Of a stretch of 39,755 nt of DNA, positions 19,134 through 27,639 are shown in pieces. Position numbers and translations under genes: made by a program. Within the stretch, counting starts at the first letter, position 1, and every line of letters begins with the position of its first letter. The notes beneath the pieces are model-generated. The model worked only from the letters and a program-made list of their open reading frames with translations. It did not search any database and was not told the DNA's origin. Origin of the DNA: Sphingomonas mucosissima (GTDB lineage Bacteria > Pseudomonadota > Alphaproteobacteria > Sphingomonadales > Sphingomonadaceae); assembly GCF_002197665.1 (NCBI RefSeq), contig NZ_NBBJ01000008.1, positions 1 to 39,755 of the forward strand, written 5' to 3'.

Positions 19134-19571
19134 TGATAAACCCCCATGTAGGATATGTTATGAAATATCGTCCCATATGGAGCGCTGTTAAGGGAGGCAA
19201 GCGTATTTGGCTCGGAGAGCGCGCACCAACCTGCCGCGCGTGAACGACTGTCCGCCCGGAATGCGACAGCGCATGGCGCCGCGCGGCGAATTCGCTGCTC
19301 CGTCAACGTCGGCTGCGGCGCTGCACCCGCGCCTTTCAGCTGCCGATCAGCTTACCCTGCGGACAGCAGGTGCTCGATCCTCGGCAGCAACGTCGGCCTT
19401 GCTACGGCCATCAGCATCGCCCGCCAATTGCCACCCCGGCCATTAGTCAGACGGGGAGCACGCGAACGGCGGCTCGCACCTCGAACGCTGGCTCACCACG
19501 CTGCGCTATCGCTCGCTGCGTCGTCCGCCGCGCTAGTCTAACATCGCCTCTGCTCGACAGGGCGATCTTCC
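19134..19571. other. Intergenic region upstream of siderophore receptor
   Basis: No gene is seen in these 438 bp. The part next to the receptor must hold its promoter. The part next to the carbonic-anhydrase stop has ATCGCC (19543-19548) and GGCGAT (19561-19566), a 6-bp inverted repeat that may help end transcription of that operon, although no T-tract follows. Confidence 0.35.
19152..19169. promoter_or_regulatory. Imperfect AT-rich palindrome, possible iron-regulator site
   Basis: GATATGTTATGAAATATC has inverted GATAT/ATATC ends and further partial symmetry (14 of 18 positions). It begins 18 bp upstream of the GTG of the siderophore receptor. Fur-family sites are AT-rich palindromes of about this size in such positions. 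The match to a Fur consensus is not strong. Confidence 0.3.
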
Positions 19572-20252
19572 CTAATCGGCCGCAGTCGGCGGTGCCGCTT
19601 TGATCTCGTCATCGGTGAGCAGCACGCGGCGCGGATGTGGAACCTCCTCCAGCGCCGTATCGCGATCGATCTCCATTAGCGGTTTGATACGGCCGTCGCG
19701 GATGTCGTAGACCCAGCCGTGCAGCCATAGATCCTGCTGCTTGGCGAACGCGTCCTGCACCGTCGCGGTTCGCGCGAGGTTGACGAGCTGATCGCGCACG
19801 TTGAACTCAACGAAGCGGTTGACCTTGGCTTCGGGTGTCGGCTGGTTGCCCAATTCCTCCCAATGGTCACTGGCGACATTACGCGCCGTCTCCAGCCACT
19901 CGTCCACCGGCCCGGTCGTGCCGCCGTCAAGCGCCGCCTTGATCCCGCCGCAGCCGTAATGGCCGCAGATGATGAGGTGCTTCACGCCGAGCACGGTGAC
20001 GGCATATTGCAGCACCGACATCAGGTTCAGATCGCTGTCGTTGACCAGATTGGCGATGTTGCGATGAAGAAACATGCCGCCCGGCGGTGACATCGTCATC
20101 TGTTCCGGGCTTACGCGGCTGTCGGAGCAACCGATCCACAGGAATTCGGGCTTCTGGCCATGAGCCTGACGCTGGAAGAAATCTGGTTTCTCCTCGACCA
20201 GCTCCATTGCCCAGGCGCGGTTGGCGAGCAGCAATTGCTTGTAGTTTTTCAC
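19572..20252 (-). CDS. Beta-class carbonic anhydrase
   Basis: A 226-residue zinc enzyme that interconverts CO2 and bicarbonate in the cytoplasm. All expected active-site residues are visible: zinc ligands C42, H98 and C101, and the D44/R46 dyad, in CSDSRV (42-47) and GHYGCGG (97-103). The length and the opening segment (NYKQLLLANRAWA) fit bacterial beta-CAs. There is no signal peptide. The start codon lies in an ATGA overlap with the end of the SulP transporter gene upstream, so both are made from one message. The product probably works with that transporter, either supplying or using bicarbonate at the inner membrane. Confidence 0.96.
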   Translation of the reverse strand: MKNYKQLLLANRAWAMELVEEKPDFFQRQAHGQKPEFLWIGCSDSRVSPEQMTMSPPGGMFLHRNIANLVNDSDLNLMSVLQYAVTVLGVKHLIICGHYGCGGIKAALDGGTTGPVDEWLETARNVASDHWEELGNQPTPEAKVNRFVEFNVRDQLVNLARTATVQDAFAKQQDLWLHGWVYDIRDGRIKPLMEIDRDTALEEVPHPRRVLLTDDEIKAAPPTAAD

Positions 20253-21877
20253 GCGAAGCGGATCCCCGATGTCGGCGCATTGATCAGCGGCGCGCTGCGC
20301 TCCGCGATGTCACCGCGCACCGTTACGTTGATGGCGCGGTAATCCGCGCCCTTAATGAAGGCGTTGATGACATCGACATTGTCGAGATCGACATAGTTGG
20401 TTGATGAAAGATCGATCAGCAGGTTGGCGCCATCGGGAACCCGGTCGAGCTCCTTCTGAAGTTCGTACTTGTGGATGAAGTACAGGTTGCGGCGCGCGCG
20501 GATCAGGCAATCACCGTCATCGCAGACGAAGGTGATCGCCGAGCGGAAATTGCGCGCCACGACGAAGACGAAACCAACCGCCAAGCCGATGACAATGCCG
20601 ATCAGCAGGTCGGTAAACAGGATCGCGACGATCGTGACCACGAAGGGCACGAACTGCGTCCATCCTTGCTTGTACCGCTCGGTGAAGAGCGCCGGCTTGG
20701 TCAGCTTATACCCGGTCGCGATCAGCACCGCGGCGAGCGCGGACAGCGGGATCAGATTGAGCAGGAACGGGATCAGGGCGACGCTGAGGAGCAGCCAGGT
20801 GCCGTGCATCATCGTGGAAGCCTTGCTCTGCGCGCCGGCGTCGACATTTGCCGAGGAGCGCACGATCACCGAGGTGACGGGCAGGCCGCCGATCAGGCCG
20901 GAGACGATGTTGCCGCCACCCTGCGCCATCATTTCCCAGTTTTTCGGAGTCGTACGGCGCCTCGGGTCGAGCTCGTCGACGGCCTTCACGCTGAGCAGGG
21001 ATTCGAGGCTCGCGACGATCGCCAGCGTCACCGCGACCGTCCAAATCGTGCCGTTGCCGATCTGCGAGAAATCCGGCGTCGCGAAGAAGGAAGTGAACTC
21101 GCCAAAGCTGGCGGCGACCGGAACCTGAACGAGGTGCGTCGTGCCCAGCTGCCAGGTCGGCTTGAAGAGGCCGAGCAGCGCATTGCCGCCAACCCCGATC
21201 AGCACCACCACCAGCGGCCCAGGGATGAAGCGCAGGGGACCATCCTTGGGCCGCGCCTTGTCCCACCAGAACAGGAAGGCCAGGCTGACAAGCGCGATCA
21301 GCATGGCGCCGGGGGAAAGGTGCTGGCGGATCGCGGCAATGATCGCCGTGAATGTGTTGCTGCCGTCACGCTGCACGAATTCGAAGCTGCCCTCGAAGTC
21401 GCCGTCATAACCAAGCGCGTGCGGGACCTGCTTGAGGATCAGGATCAAGCCGATCGCCGCCAGCATGCCGGTGATCACCGAGGAGGGCACGAACTCAGCG
21501 GCAATGCCCGATCGGGTTGCGGCGAGCGCAACCTGGAGGACGCCGGCCAGCATCACGGCCAGCAGGAACGCCTCGAAGGACGGCAGCCGCTCGATTGCGC
21601 TGAAGACGATCACCGTGAGGCCGGCCGCAGGGCCACTCACCGATAGCGGCGATTTCGACAAGCCGCCGACGACGATGCCGCCGACGATGCCTGCGATCAC
21701 GCCTGCAAAGAGCGGCGCTCCGGAGGCGAGCGCCACGCCAAGGCACAAGGGCAAGGCGACGAGAAATACGACCACCGACGCCGGGAAATCCGCGCGCAGG
21801 GTCTTGAAGAAGGGGAGCGCCAAATCGTTACCTCGGATCAGTGCCACGGCCGGGGTGGCACGGAACCTGTCCGCCAT
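20249..21877 (-). CDS. SulP family inorganic anion (bicarbonate/sulfate) transporter
   Basis: A 542-residue inner-membrane transporter with 10 or more membrane helices. Family signs are DFPASVVVFLVALPLCLGVALASGAPL, the SKSPLSVSGPAAGLTVIVF segment and GLIGGLPVTSVIVRSSANVDAGAQS, each only partly quoted here. A short STAS domain lies at the C-terminus (about 465-540, LLIDLSSTNYVDLD). SulP members exchange or symport sulfate, bicarbonate or other anions. The overlapping carbonic-anhydrase gene strongly suggests bicarbonate as substrate, as in BicA-like systems. The STAS domain is the usual place for regulation. The start ATG 21877 has no better in-frame rival; the gene is divergent from the transglutaminase gene across 279 bp. 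Confidence 0.93.
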   Translation of the reverse strand: MADRFRATPAVALIRGNDLALPFFKTLRADFPASVVVFLVALPLCLGVALASGAPLFAGVIAGIVGGIVVGGLSKSPLSVSGPAAGLTVIVFSAIERLPSFEAFLLAVMLAGVLQVALAATRSGIAAEFVPSSVITGMLAAIGLILILKQVPHALGYDGDFEGSFEFVQRDGSNTFTAIIAAIRQHLSPGAMLIALVSLAFLFWWDKARPKDGPLRFIPGPLVVVLIGVGGNALLGLFKPTWQLGTTHLVQVPVAASFGEFTSFFATPDFSQIGNGTIWTVAVTLAIVASLESLLSVKAVDELDPRRRTTPKNWEMMAQGGGNIVSGLIGGLPVTSVIVRSSANVDAGAQSKASTMMHGTWLLLSVALIPFLLNLIPLSALAAVLIATGYKLTKPALFTERYKQGWTQFVPFVVTIVAILFTDLLIGIVIGLAVGFVFVVARNFRSAITFVCDDGDCLIRARRNLYFIHKYELQKELDRVPDGANLLIDLSSTNYVDLDNVDVINAFIKGADYRAINVTVRGDIAERSAPLINAPTSGIRFA

Positions 21878-22156
21878 AGACGTTTGCTCCAGCGCGACGA
21901 TCCACTATCCCGCTGCAGCAACAAATCCTTACGGGCGCGACGCAAGCGGAGCATGTCGATCCGCTTCCGCTCGGGACGATTGGCCGCCTCAGGGCGCTGT
22001 TCGGGGTCATGCCGGATCGGAAACGGCCGCGGACACCGCTTCTGCGGCCGCCCGCGACTGAAACGCAGCCGGGGCGTTGGGTATCACGCACGTTATCCAC
22101 GGGTCAGGCTTGGGGCAGAAGGTCCGGCTCCCGATTGAAGCGCCAAAGGTAGTCGA

Positions 22157-23011
22157 ATGAAGCTGCGGATCGAACATAGCACCACCTACAGATACGCTTG
22201 CCCGGTAGCGCTCCAGCCGCACCGGCTGATGCTGTTCCCGCGGCAAAGCCATGACCTGAATGTGCTCGCGACCAGTCTTCGCTGCACGCCCGAGCCACGG
22301 CTCGATTGGGCACAGGATGTGTTCGGCAACGTCGTCGCCACCGCCAGCTTCGCAGACCAGAGCGACACGCTCACCATCGCGGTCGAGATGACGGTTGAAC
22401 AGTGCGCGCCGGCATGGCCGGTGTTCCAGATCGCGCCGGGCGCGCATTCCTATCCGTTCACCTATTCCGACGAGGATGTGATGGACCTTGGCGGGTTGCT
22501 TACGCCTCAGCATCCTGACGAAAATGGCGCGCTCGCGCGTTGGGCCAGGGGCTTTATCTATGGCGTCCCGACGGACACACTTTCGCTTCTGAAGGACATC
22601 AACAGCGGCATCATCGGCGCCGTCGCGTATCGAACCCGCGACGAGGAGGGGACCCAGTCACCCCTGGAGACGCTCGCCGAAGCAAGCGGTTCGTGCCGAG
22701 ACATTGCCGCGCTGTTCATCGATGCGGTGCGCCACCTGGGCTTCGGGGCGCGCGCAGTCTCCGGCTATCTGTTCGATCCCGATGTGCCCGAGGGGGACGT
22801 CGGTTCGACGCACGCCTGGGCCGAGGTGTACCTCCCGAGCGCCGGATGGATCGCCTTCGATCCGACTCATGGCAAGGTTGGCTCGGCCGAATTGGTCCCC
22901 ACCGCTGTCGGCAGATGCAACGGCCAGATCATGCCCGTCACCGGTGGCTATACCGGCGGTCCAGCCGATTTCGTGGGAATGGACGTGAGGGTTTCCGTCA
23001 CCCAAGTTTAA
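22157..23011 (+). CDS. Transglutaminase-like cysteine protease family protein
   Basis: A 284-residue cytoplasmic protein of the bacterial transglutaminase-like family (N-terminal beta domain plus papain-fold core). The N-terminus has the typical LRIEHSTTYRY opening (residues 3-13) and LMLFPRQSHD. The catalytic triad is present as C180 (GSCRD), H219 (THAW) and D235 (AFDPTH). Such proteins may cleave peptides or link amines, and are often encoded with proteasome-like or ATP-grasp/alpha-E genes; none of those is adjacent here. It ends before a strong GC hairpin (23084-23117) shared with the convergent small gene. The substrate is unknown. Confidence 0.93.
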   Translation: MKLRIEHSTTYRYACPVALQPHRLMLFPRQSHDLNVLATSLRCTPEPRLDWAQDVFGNVVATASFADQSDTLTIAVEMTVEQCAPAWPVFQIAPGAHSYPFTYSDEDVMDLGGLLTPQHPDENGALARWARGFIYGVPTDTLSLLKDINSGIIGAVAYRTRDEEGTQSPLETLAEASGSCRDIAALFIDAVRHLGFGARAVSGYLFDPDVPEGDVGSTHAWAEVYLPSAGWIAFDPTHGKVGSAELVPTAVGRCNGQIMPVTGGYTGGPADFVGMDVRVSVTQV

Positions 23012-23083
23012 CGCCTGCGTCACGCCCCCGCGCTGCCGAGGCGGCTTCGCTGCTCATGCTCAAGCGCCGAGCGCGCCAAAGCG

Positions 23084-23117
23084 CCGCAGTCCGCGCAACG
23101 GGCCGCGCGGACTGCGG
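23084..23117. terminator. Strong bidirectional hairpin between convergent genes
   Basis: CCGCAGTCCGCGC (23084-23096) pairs perfectly over 13 bp with GCGCGGACTGCGG (23105-23117) around an 8-base loop. It sits between the transglutaminase stop (23011) and the stop of the minus-strand small gene (23127). No T-tract is present on either side, so it may end transcription with Rho, protect 3' ends, or both. Confidence 0.7.
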
Positions 23118-23126
23118 GTGCCTGGC

Positions 23127-23264
23127 TTACTTGTGGCCGCCGTGGCCGGCGTTCTGGTTATTGTCCTTGCTGGCGGTGTTGTCGCTGTTGTCCTGCTTCT
23201 TGTTGCCGCCCTCGTCATCCTTTCCGTTCTTGTGAAAGTCGCCCTTCTTTTTGTGGTCGGTCAC
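23127..23264 (-). CDS. 45-aa Lys/Asn/Gly-rich hydrophilic protein
   Basis: A short gene likely to be real: AGGAGAG lies 6 nt before GTG 23264, and a strong hairpin follows the stop. The product is very polar (Lys, Asp, Asn, Gly, His) with no hydrophobic core and a GHGGHK end; it contains no cysteine. Such disordered hydrophilic peptides are common in sphingomonads and are often linked to desiccation or general stress, but I know of no proven function for this one. Two histidines in GHGGHK could bind a metal. The role is unassigned. Confidence 0.6.
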   Translation of the reverse strand: MTDHKKKGDFHKNGKDDEGGNKKQDNSDNTASKDNNQNAGHGGHK

Positions 23265-23515
23265 GTGGCTCTCTCCTGCTGGGAAAGGCGTAAACGCATG
23301 ACAGTAGGCGAGTTTCCTGGAAGGCACCGCTACGGCGGCCGAACTCCGCTCTGCGCACCTACCGACACGCTAGTTGTGGACGGCATCTCGGCGCCGAAAA
23401 GCATTTGTCACTTTCGACGCGCATTGTGTCGGTTCTGCCAAGCGCTCGCGCGCTTCGGTGGCCCTACATCATCCACAGCAGCGGCGCTCCGCCGGCTGGA
23501 CACAGGAGATGCGAC

Positions 23516-24346
23516 ATGGCGACGATCACCACGCAGGACGGCACCGAGATCTTCTACAAGGACTGGGGCAGCAAGGATGCCCAGCCAATCGTGTTTCATC
23601 ATGGCTGGCCGCTTTCCAGCGACGATTGGGACAACCAGATGCTGTTCTTCCTTGGCGAAGGGTATCGGGTGATCGCCCACGATCGTCGCGGCCACGGCCG
23701 GTCGAGCCAGACCGACAGCGGCAACGAGATGGACACCTATGCCGCGGACGTGGCCGAACTCGCTCGTGCCCTGGACCTGAAGAACGCCGTGCATATCGGC
23801 CATTCGACCGGCGGCGGCGAAGTCGCCCGCTACGTAGCCCGGGCTGAGGCGGGCCGGGTGGCAAAGGCGGTCCTGCTCGGCGCCGTGCCGCCGATGATGA
23901 TGCGGTCGGAGAACAATCCGATGGGGCTGCCGCCCGAGTTGTTCGACGGGTTTCGCGCGTCGCTGATCGCCAATCGTGCCGAGTTCTATCGCGGGATCGC
24001 ATCGGGGCCATTCTATGGCTTCAACCGCGACGGCGCTGCCGTGAGCCAGGGCTTGATCGACAATTGGTCACGCCAAGGGCTGATGGGCGGCGCGAAGGCG
24101 CAATATGATTGCATCGCGGCCTTCTCGGCAACGGACTTCACGGAGGACCTCAAGGCGATTGAGCTGCCCGTGCTGGTGATGCACGGCACCGATGATCAGC
24201 TCGTTCCCTTCGAAAATCATGCGCAGCGGACGGTTGATCTCCTCCGGAACGGAAAGCTGAAGTCTTACGAAGGTCTTTCGCACGGCATGGCGGCGACGCA
24301 CCCGGACGTCATCAACGCCGATCTGCTCGCCTTCATCCGCAACTAA
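23516..24346 (+). CDS. Alpha/beta hydrolase, non-heme chloroperoxidase type
   Basis: A 276-residue cofactor-free alpha/beta hydrolase of the non-heme chloroperoxidase/esterase family. ATG 23516 follows AGGAG by about 7 nt; the frame runs further upstream but without family similarity. The catalytic triad is S97 in GHSTGG (95-100), an aspartate at 226-227 in HGTDDQ, and H256 in LSHGMA. The oxyanion loop HHGWPLSSDDWDNQM and the HDRRGHGRS segment are typical. Family members hydrolyse esters and can make peracids that halogenate in vitro; the natural substrate is unknown. There is no signal peptide. It runs toward the GlxA-type regulator gene on the other strand. Confidence 0.94.
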   Translation: MATITTQDGTEIFYKDWGSKDAQPIVFHHGWPLSSDDWDNQMLFFLGEGYRVIAHDRRGHGRSSQTDSGNEMDTYAADVAELARALDLKNAVHIGHSTGGGEVARYVARAEAGRVAKAVLLGAVPPMMMRSENNPMGLPPELFDGFRASLIANRAEFYRGIASGPFYGFNRDGAAVSQGLIDNWSRQGLMGGAKAQYDCIAAFSATDFTEDLKAIELPVLVMHGTDDQLVPFENHAQRTVDLLRNGKLKSYEGLSHGMAATHPDVINADLLAFIRN

Positions 24347-24354
24347 GCCTCACG

Positions 24355-24384
24355 GATCGGGGTGGGCCCAGGCCTGCTCCGATC
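24355..24384. terminator. Possible hairpin between convergent hydrolase and AraC genes
   Basis: GATCGG (24355-24360) and CCGATC (24379-24384) are 6-bp inverted arms in the 60-bp gap between converging genes, and the loop itself contains GGGCCC. There is no T-tract, so this is a weak terminator candidate. Confidence 0.3.
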
Positions 24385-24406
24385 ACTCACGGCCGGTAGC
24401 GGCAGT

Positions 24407-25426
24407 TCACGCCAGCGCCACCGATCGTTCCGACGCCACGCCGAAACGCCGGCGATACTCGGCCGGTCCAAGCCCGGTCACGCGCTGGAAGATCCTGCGG
24501 AACGCCGAGGCGTCGCCGTAGCCGACATGCCAGGCGATCTGGTCCACGGGCGTACGGGTGAGTTCGAGTGCCTCACGCGCTTTCGCGACACGGATTTGCT
24601 GCGCATATTCCGTGGGCCTCAGGCCCGTGGCCTGCTTGAACCGCCTGAGGAACGTCCGCTCTTCCAAGCCCGCGCGTTCGGCCAGTGCCGCCACGGAAAT
24701 TTCTTTCGCCCCCGTCGCCTGCATCCAGTGCTGGGTGGCCAGAATAACAGCGTCTCCATGCCCCAGCTTGGGGACGAACTGCTCATACGGGCGCTGTGCG
24801 CGTCCGGGCGGATCGATCAGCAGGAACCGCGCGGTATTGAGCATGACGCTTGGTCCCAGCAGGCGCTCCACAAGCGTCAGGCCGAGATCGGTCCAGGCGA
24901 GAATTCCGCCTGCGGTGATGATGTCCCCGTCGTCGATCAACATCCGGCCCGCGTCGACCTGCACGGCGGGAAAGCGGGACGCCAGTGTCTCGGCAAACGC
25001 CCAATGCGTCGTCGCCGCCCTGTCTTGCAACAGGCCGGTCTCTGCAAGGACGAACGCGCCTGCGCACACCGAGCACAAAGTGGTTCCGCCGCGGTGCAAA
25101 CCCAGCATCCAGTCGGAGAACGCCGTCATCTTCTGCATCTGCTCAGGCACGATAAGGCTGGGCGGCGCGACGACATGCGTGAGCGCGTGTGGCGCGCCCG
25201 GATCTGTATCGAAGATGCAGGCGATGAGCCCACCTTGTTCCTGGCGCCAATGACTGACGCGGATCGCGTGAACGTCCGTGGGAGAGGCTGCGCGAGCGAT
25301 GTCGTTGGCGATGCGGAACAGGTCGGTGAGGCCGTAGATCGCCGAAAGCTGGCAATCCGGGTACAGCAGCAGCCCGATCTCCGCCACCGTCCGCGCCTTT
25401 GTGCTCATGTCAGTTACGTCCTGCAA
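24407..25426 (-). CDS. GlxA family AraC-type transcriptional regulator
   Basis: A 339-residue regulator with two parts. Residues about 12-185 form a DJ-1/PfpI (class I amidotransferase-like) domain with the elbow cysteine in SVCAGAFVLAETGLL; this domain binds a ligand and usually lacks enzyme activity. The C-terminal 100 residues carry the two AraC helix-turn-helix units: VAALAERAGLEERTFLRRF and VDQIAWHVGYGDASAFRRIF, then GLGPAEYRRRFG. ATG at residue 7 (MSTKAR) is another possible start. It is divergent from the secreted cupin gene with 99 bp between starts, so it probably controls the cupin gene and itself. It may also act on the convergent hydrolase gene. Confidence 0.93.
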   Translation of the reverse strand: MQDVTDMSTKARTVAEIGLLLYPDCQLSAIYGLTDLFRIANDIARAASPTDVHAIRVSHWRQEQGGLIACIFDTDPGAPHALTHVVAPPSLIVPEQMQKMTAFSDWMLGLHRGGTTLCSVCAGAFVLAETGLLQDRAATTHWAFAETLASRFPAVQVDAGRMLIDDGDIITAGGILAWTDLGLTLVERLLGPSVMLNTARFLLIDPPGRAQRPYEQFVPKLGHGDAVILATQHWMQATGAKEISVAALAERAGLEERTFLRRFKQATGLRPTEYAQQIRVAKAREALELTRTPVDQIAWHVGYGDASAFRRIFQRVTGLGPAEYRRRFGVASERSVALA

Positions 25427-25525
25427 TCTGTCGGTTTCGCCTAGCCCGGCTACGCGGCTTGCCCGCTATGCCCCTCGAGTAACAAGTGCCCGGGTCATCG
25501 CGCCCCAAACCAGAAGGGTCCCAGG

Positions 25526-25936
25526 ATGTATATGAAGTTCGCCGCCGCAATCGGAGCCGTACTTTTCGCCTCGGGGGCGGTCGCCGCCCCGCTGCAGGGG
25601 CAACAGGGTGTCAAGCGCACCGACCTGCAGCGACACGACCTTTCGATCGAAGGCCGCGAGACCGTCCAGGCACGGATCGACATTGCGCCAGGCGTCACCG
25701 CGCCGTGGCACCGTCATCCCGGTGAAGAGGTAATCTACGTCCTCGAAGGCACGTTGGAATATCAGCTCGAGGGCAAAGATCCTGTGACGCTGAAGGCGGG
25801 GCAAGTGCTGTTCGTTCCCTCGGGTGTCGCGCACAAGGCATATAACCCTGGCACCACAAACGGTGCCGAGCTCGCGACCTACATTGTTGCAAAAGGAAAG
25901 CCGCTGGTCGTGCCCGCGCCCCATCCAACGCACTGA
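25526..25936 (+). CDS. Secreted single-domain cupin protein
   Basis: A 136-residue protein with a signal peptide (MKFAAAIGAVLFASGAVAA, cleavage about residue 21) and one cupin barrel. Metal-binding residues of the two cupin motifs are in place: H62, H64 and E68 in PWHRHPGEEV, and H103 in FVPSGVAHKAYN. ATG 25532 (MKF) is an alternative start. The protein should be periplasmic. Small cupins of this type bind Fe, Mn or Zn and include dioxygenases, isomerases and simple binding proteins, so the reaction cannot be named. The divergent GlxA-type regulator is the likely controller. Confidence 0.9.
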   Translation: MYMKFAAAIGAVLFASGAVAAPLQGQQGVKRTDLQRHDLSIEGRETVQARIDIAPGVTAPWHRHPGEEVIYVLEGTLEYQLEGKDPVTLKAGQVLFVPSGVAHKAYNPGTTNGAELATYIVAKGKPLVVPAPHPTH

Positions 25937-26159
25937 CGATCACAGGGCCGGCGGCCCATGTCCGACATGAAGAGTGCACCATCAGCGAAACTCGCGGACA
26001 TCCGCCGACCCCCCACAGGCTTGTTCCGTCACCTTCGCGCCGGCTCATGGCTCTGTACTGTCACGAGCCAAAGCGCATGTGCCATGTTGTTCTGACAGCG
26101 TTCTTTTCGGCGAACACCTTTCGGTGGCGAAGCATGAAGGAGGCCGTTAAGCGCCCCCC

Positions 26160-27590
26160 GTGTCGTCCAGTTTCGCTCCGGCTCCGCGCCCTCTTTCTCG
26201 CATCCACGCTCCTCGCGGGCTTCCCTACTTCGTCACCAGCGAAGGTGCGGCGTGGACGCCGATCGGGCATAATGATGCGGTGAACTGGCCTGAACTGGCC
26301 TCGCTGTTCCGCAGGCGTGATCGCGGTGCTGTGGAGCGCCATTTGATTTGGCTGCGCGACCATGGCGTCACCTGCGTTCGCGTGATGCTAGAATATTGCC
26401 AGGGCGAGCACCGCTATCTCGAACATCCCGTCGGACGTTTCGTGCCGAACATGGTGCAGTTCTGGGACGACCTGTTCGAGCTTCTGGAGAAGATCGGCAT
26501 CCGCGTGTTGCTGACGCCTTATGACACCTTTTTCATGTGGGTCCGGTGGCGTCACCATCCCTATAACCGCGCGAATGGCGGCGTATGCGCAAGCCAGGGC
26601 GAATGGCTGACCTCTCCCGAGATGCGCGCGGCGATCAAGAACCGCCTCGCCTTTGCGAGCGATCGCTGGGGCGGCAGTCCTGCCCTGTTCGGCTGGGATA
26701 TCTGGAACGAGATTCACCCGGCGCATGGCGGCGGCGATCCGGCAACCGCTGCGCCGTTCATCGACGACGTCGCATCATGGTTGCGCGCCCATGAGATAAA
26801 GCAGCGTGGCTATGCCAACCTCCAGACCGTTTCCGTCTTCGGGCCGGAACTGATCAAGCACCCGAGCCTGGTCGAGGCGATCTTCCGGCACCCCTTGCTC
26901 GATTTCGCGAACACCCATCTTTACGAGCAAGGCACGATCGACGCGCCCGCCGACACCGTCACGCCCGCGCTGGCCGTGGCGCGCCTGATGCGCACCGCGG
27001 TCGAGGAAGCCGGTGACCGGCCGGTCTTCGATTCCGAGCATGGTCCGATCCACAGCTTCAAGGACAAGAAGCGGACGTTGCCGGCCGCGTTCGATGACGG
27101 ATATTTCCGACACATCCAATGGGCACATCTGGCGAGCGGCGGTGCAGGAGGGGGCATGCGCTGGCCCAACCGGCACCCCCATGTGCTGACGGACGGAATG
27201 CGTCAGGCGCAGCAAGCCCTCGCCCGGTTCCTCCCGCTGGTTGACTGGACGCGCTTTGGCCGCCGCAACCTTTCACAAGACCTTCGCTGCGATGATCCCG
27301 GTCTTGCTCTCACAGGATGTGGCGACAAGCATCAGGCGATCATCTGGGCGGTTCGCACCGACAGCCTTTCTCCTGAGGGAACGCTCGTTCCTTATCAGGC
27401 TGCGGCACCAGCCACCCTCGATATCCCGGGCCTGGCGGACGGAAGCTATGCCGTCATCACCTACGACACGCGTAAGGGCGCGGTTATCGCGCGGTCGGAA
27501 GCGGGCTGCTCGGGCGGAATGCTTCGCGTGGCGGCAGGACCTGTGCATACCGATCTTGCAGTGGCGGTGATGCCGGCAAACCCCGCCTGA
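26160..27590 (+). CDS. Glycoside hydrolase family 5-like enzyme
   Basis: A 476-residue TIM-barrel glycosidase of clan A, GH5-like (cellulase/mannanase group). Acid/base E184 is in GWDIWNEIHP, and the probable nucleophile E293 is in RPVFDSEHGP. VNWPELASLF and HGVTCVRVML match early strands, and NTHLYEQGT is near beta-6. The last 80 residues form a small beta domain (AIIWAVRTDS and later). There is no signal peptide from this start, which would make it cytoplasmic. However, the GTG at 26160 is 16 nt from AAGGAGG (26137-26143), so the start is uncertain. A different start frame at 26134 with that site does not stay open with the enzyme. The substrate is unknown. Confidence 0.87.
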   Translation: MSSSFAPAPRPLSRIHAPRGLPYFVTSEGAAWTPIGHNDAVNWPELASLFRRRDRGAVERHLIWLRDHGVTCVRVMLEYCQGEHRYLEHPVGRFVPNMVQFWDDLFELLEKIGIRVLLTPYDTFFMWVRWRHHPYNRANGGVCASQGEWLTSPEMRAAIKNRLAFASDRWGGSPALFGWDIWNEIHPAHGGGDPATAAPFIDDVASWLRAHEIKQRGYANLQTVSVFGPELIKHPSLVEAIFRHPLLDFANTHLYEQGTIDAPADTVTPALAVARLMRTAVEEAGDRPVFDSEHGPIHSFKDKKRTLPAAFDDGYFRHIQWAHLASGGAGGGMRWPNRHPHVLTDGMRQAQQALARFLPLVDWTRFGRRNLSQDLRCDDPGLALTGCGDKHQAIIWAVRTDSLSPEGTLVPYQAAAPATLDIPGLADGSYAVITYDTRKGAVIARSEAGCSGGMLRVAAGPVHTDLAVAVMPANPA

Positions 27591-27639
27591 TGCGCAGCTA
27601 CCGACGGCGCTCTTCGAAGGCGAGCAGGGCGCGCCGCTT

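Noticed and set aside
20471..21646. 391-codon plus-strand open frame
   Set aside because: Asp/Arg/Gln-rich antisense shadow of the SulP transporter.
24362..25444. 360-codon plus-strand open frame
   Set aside because: Antisense to the GlxA-type AraC regulator, which has both the DJ-1 and the helix-turn-helix motifs.
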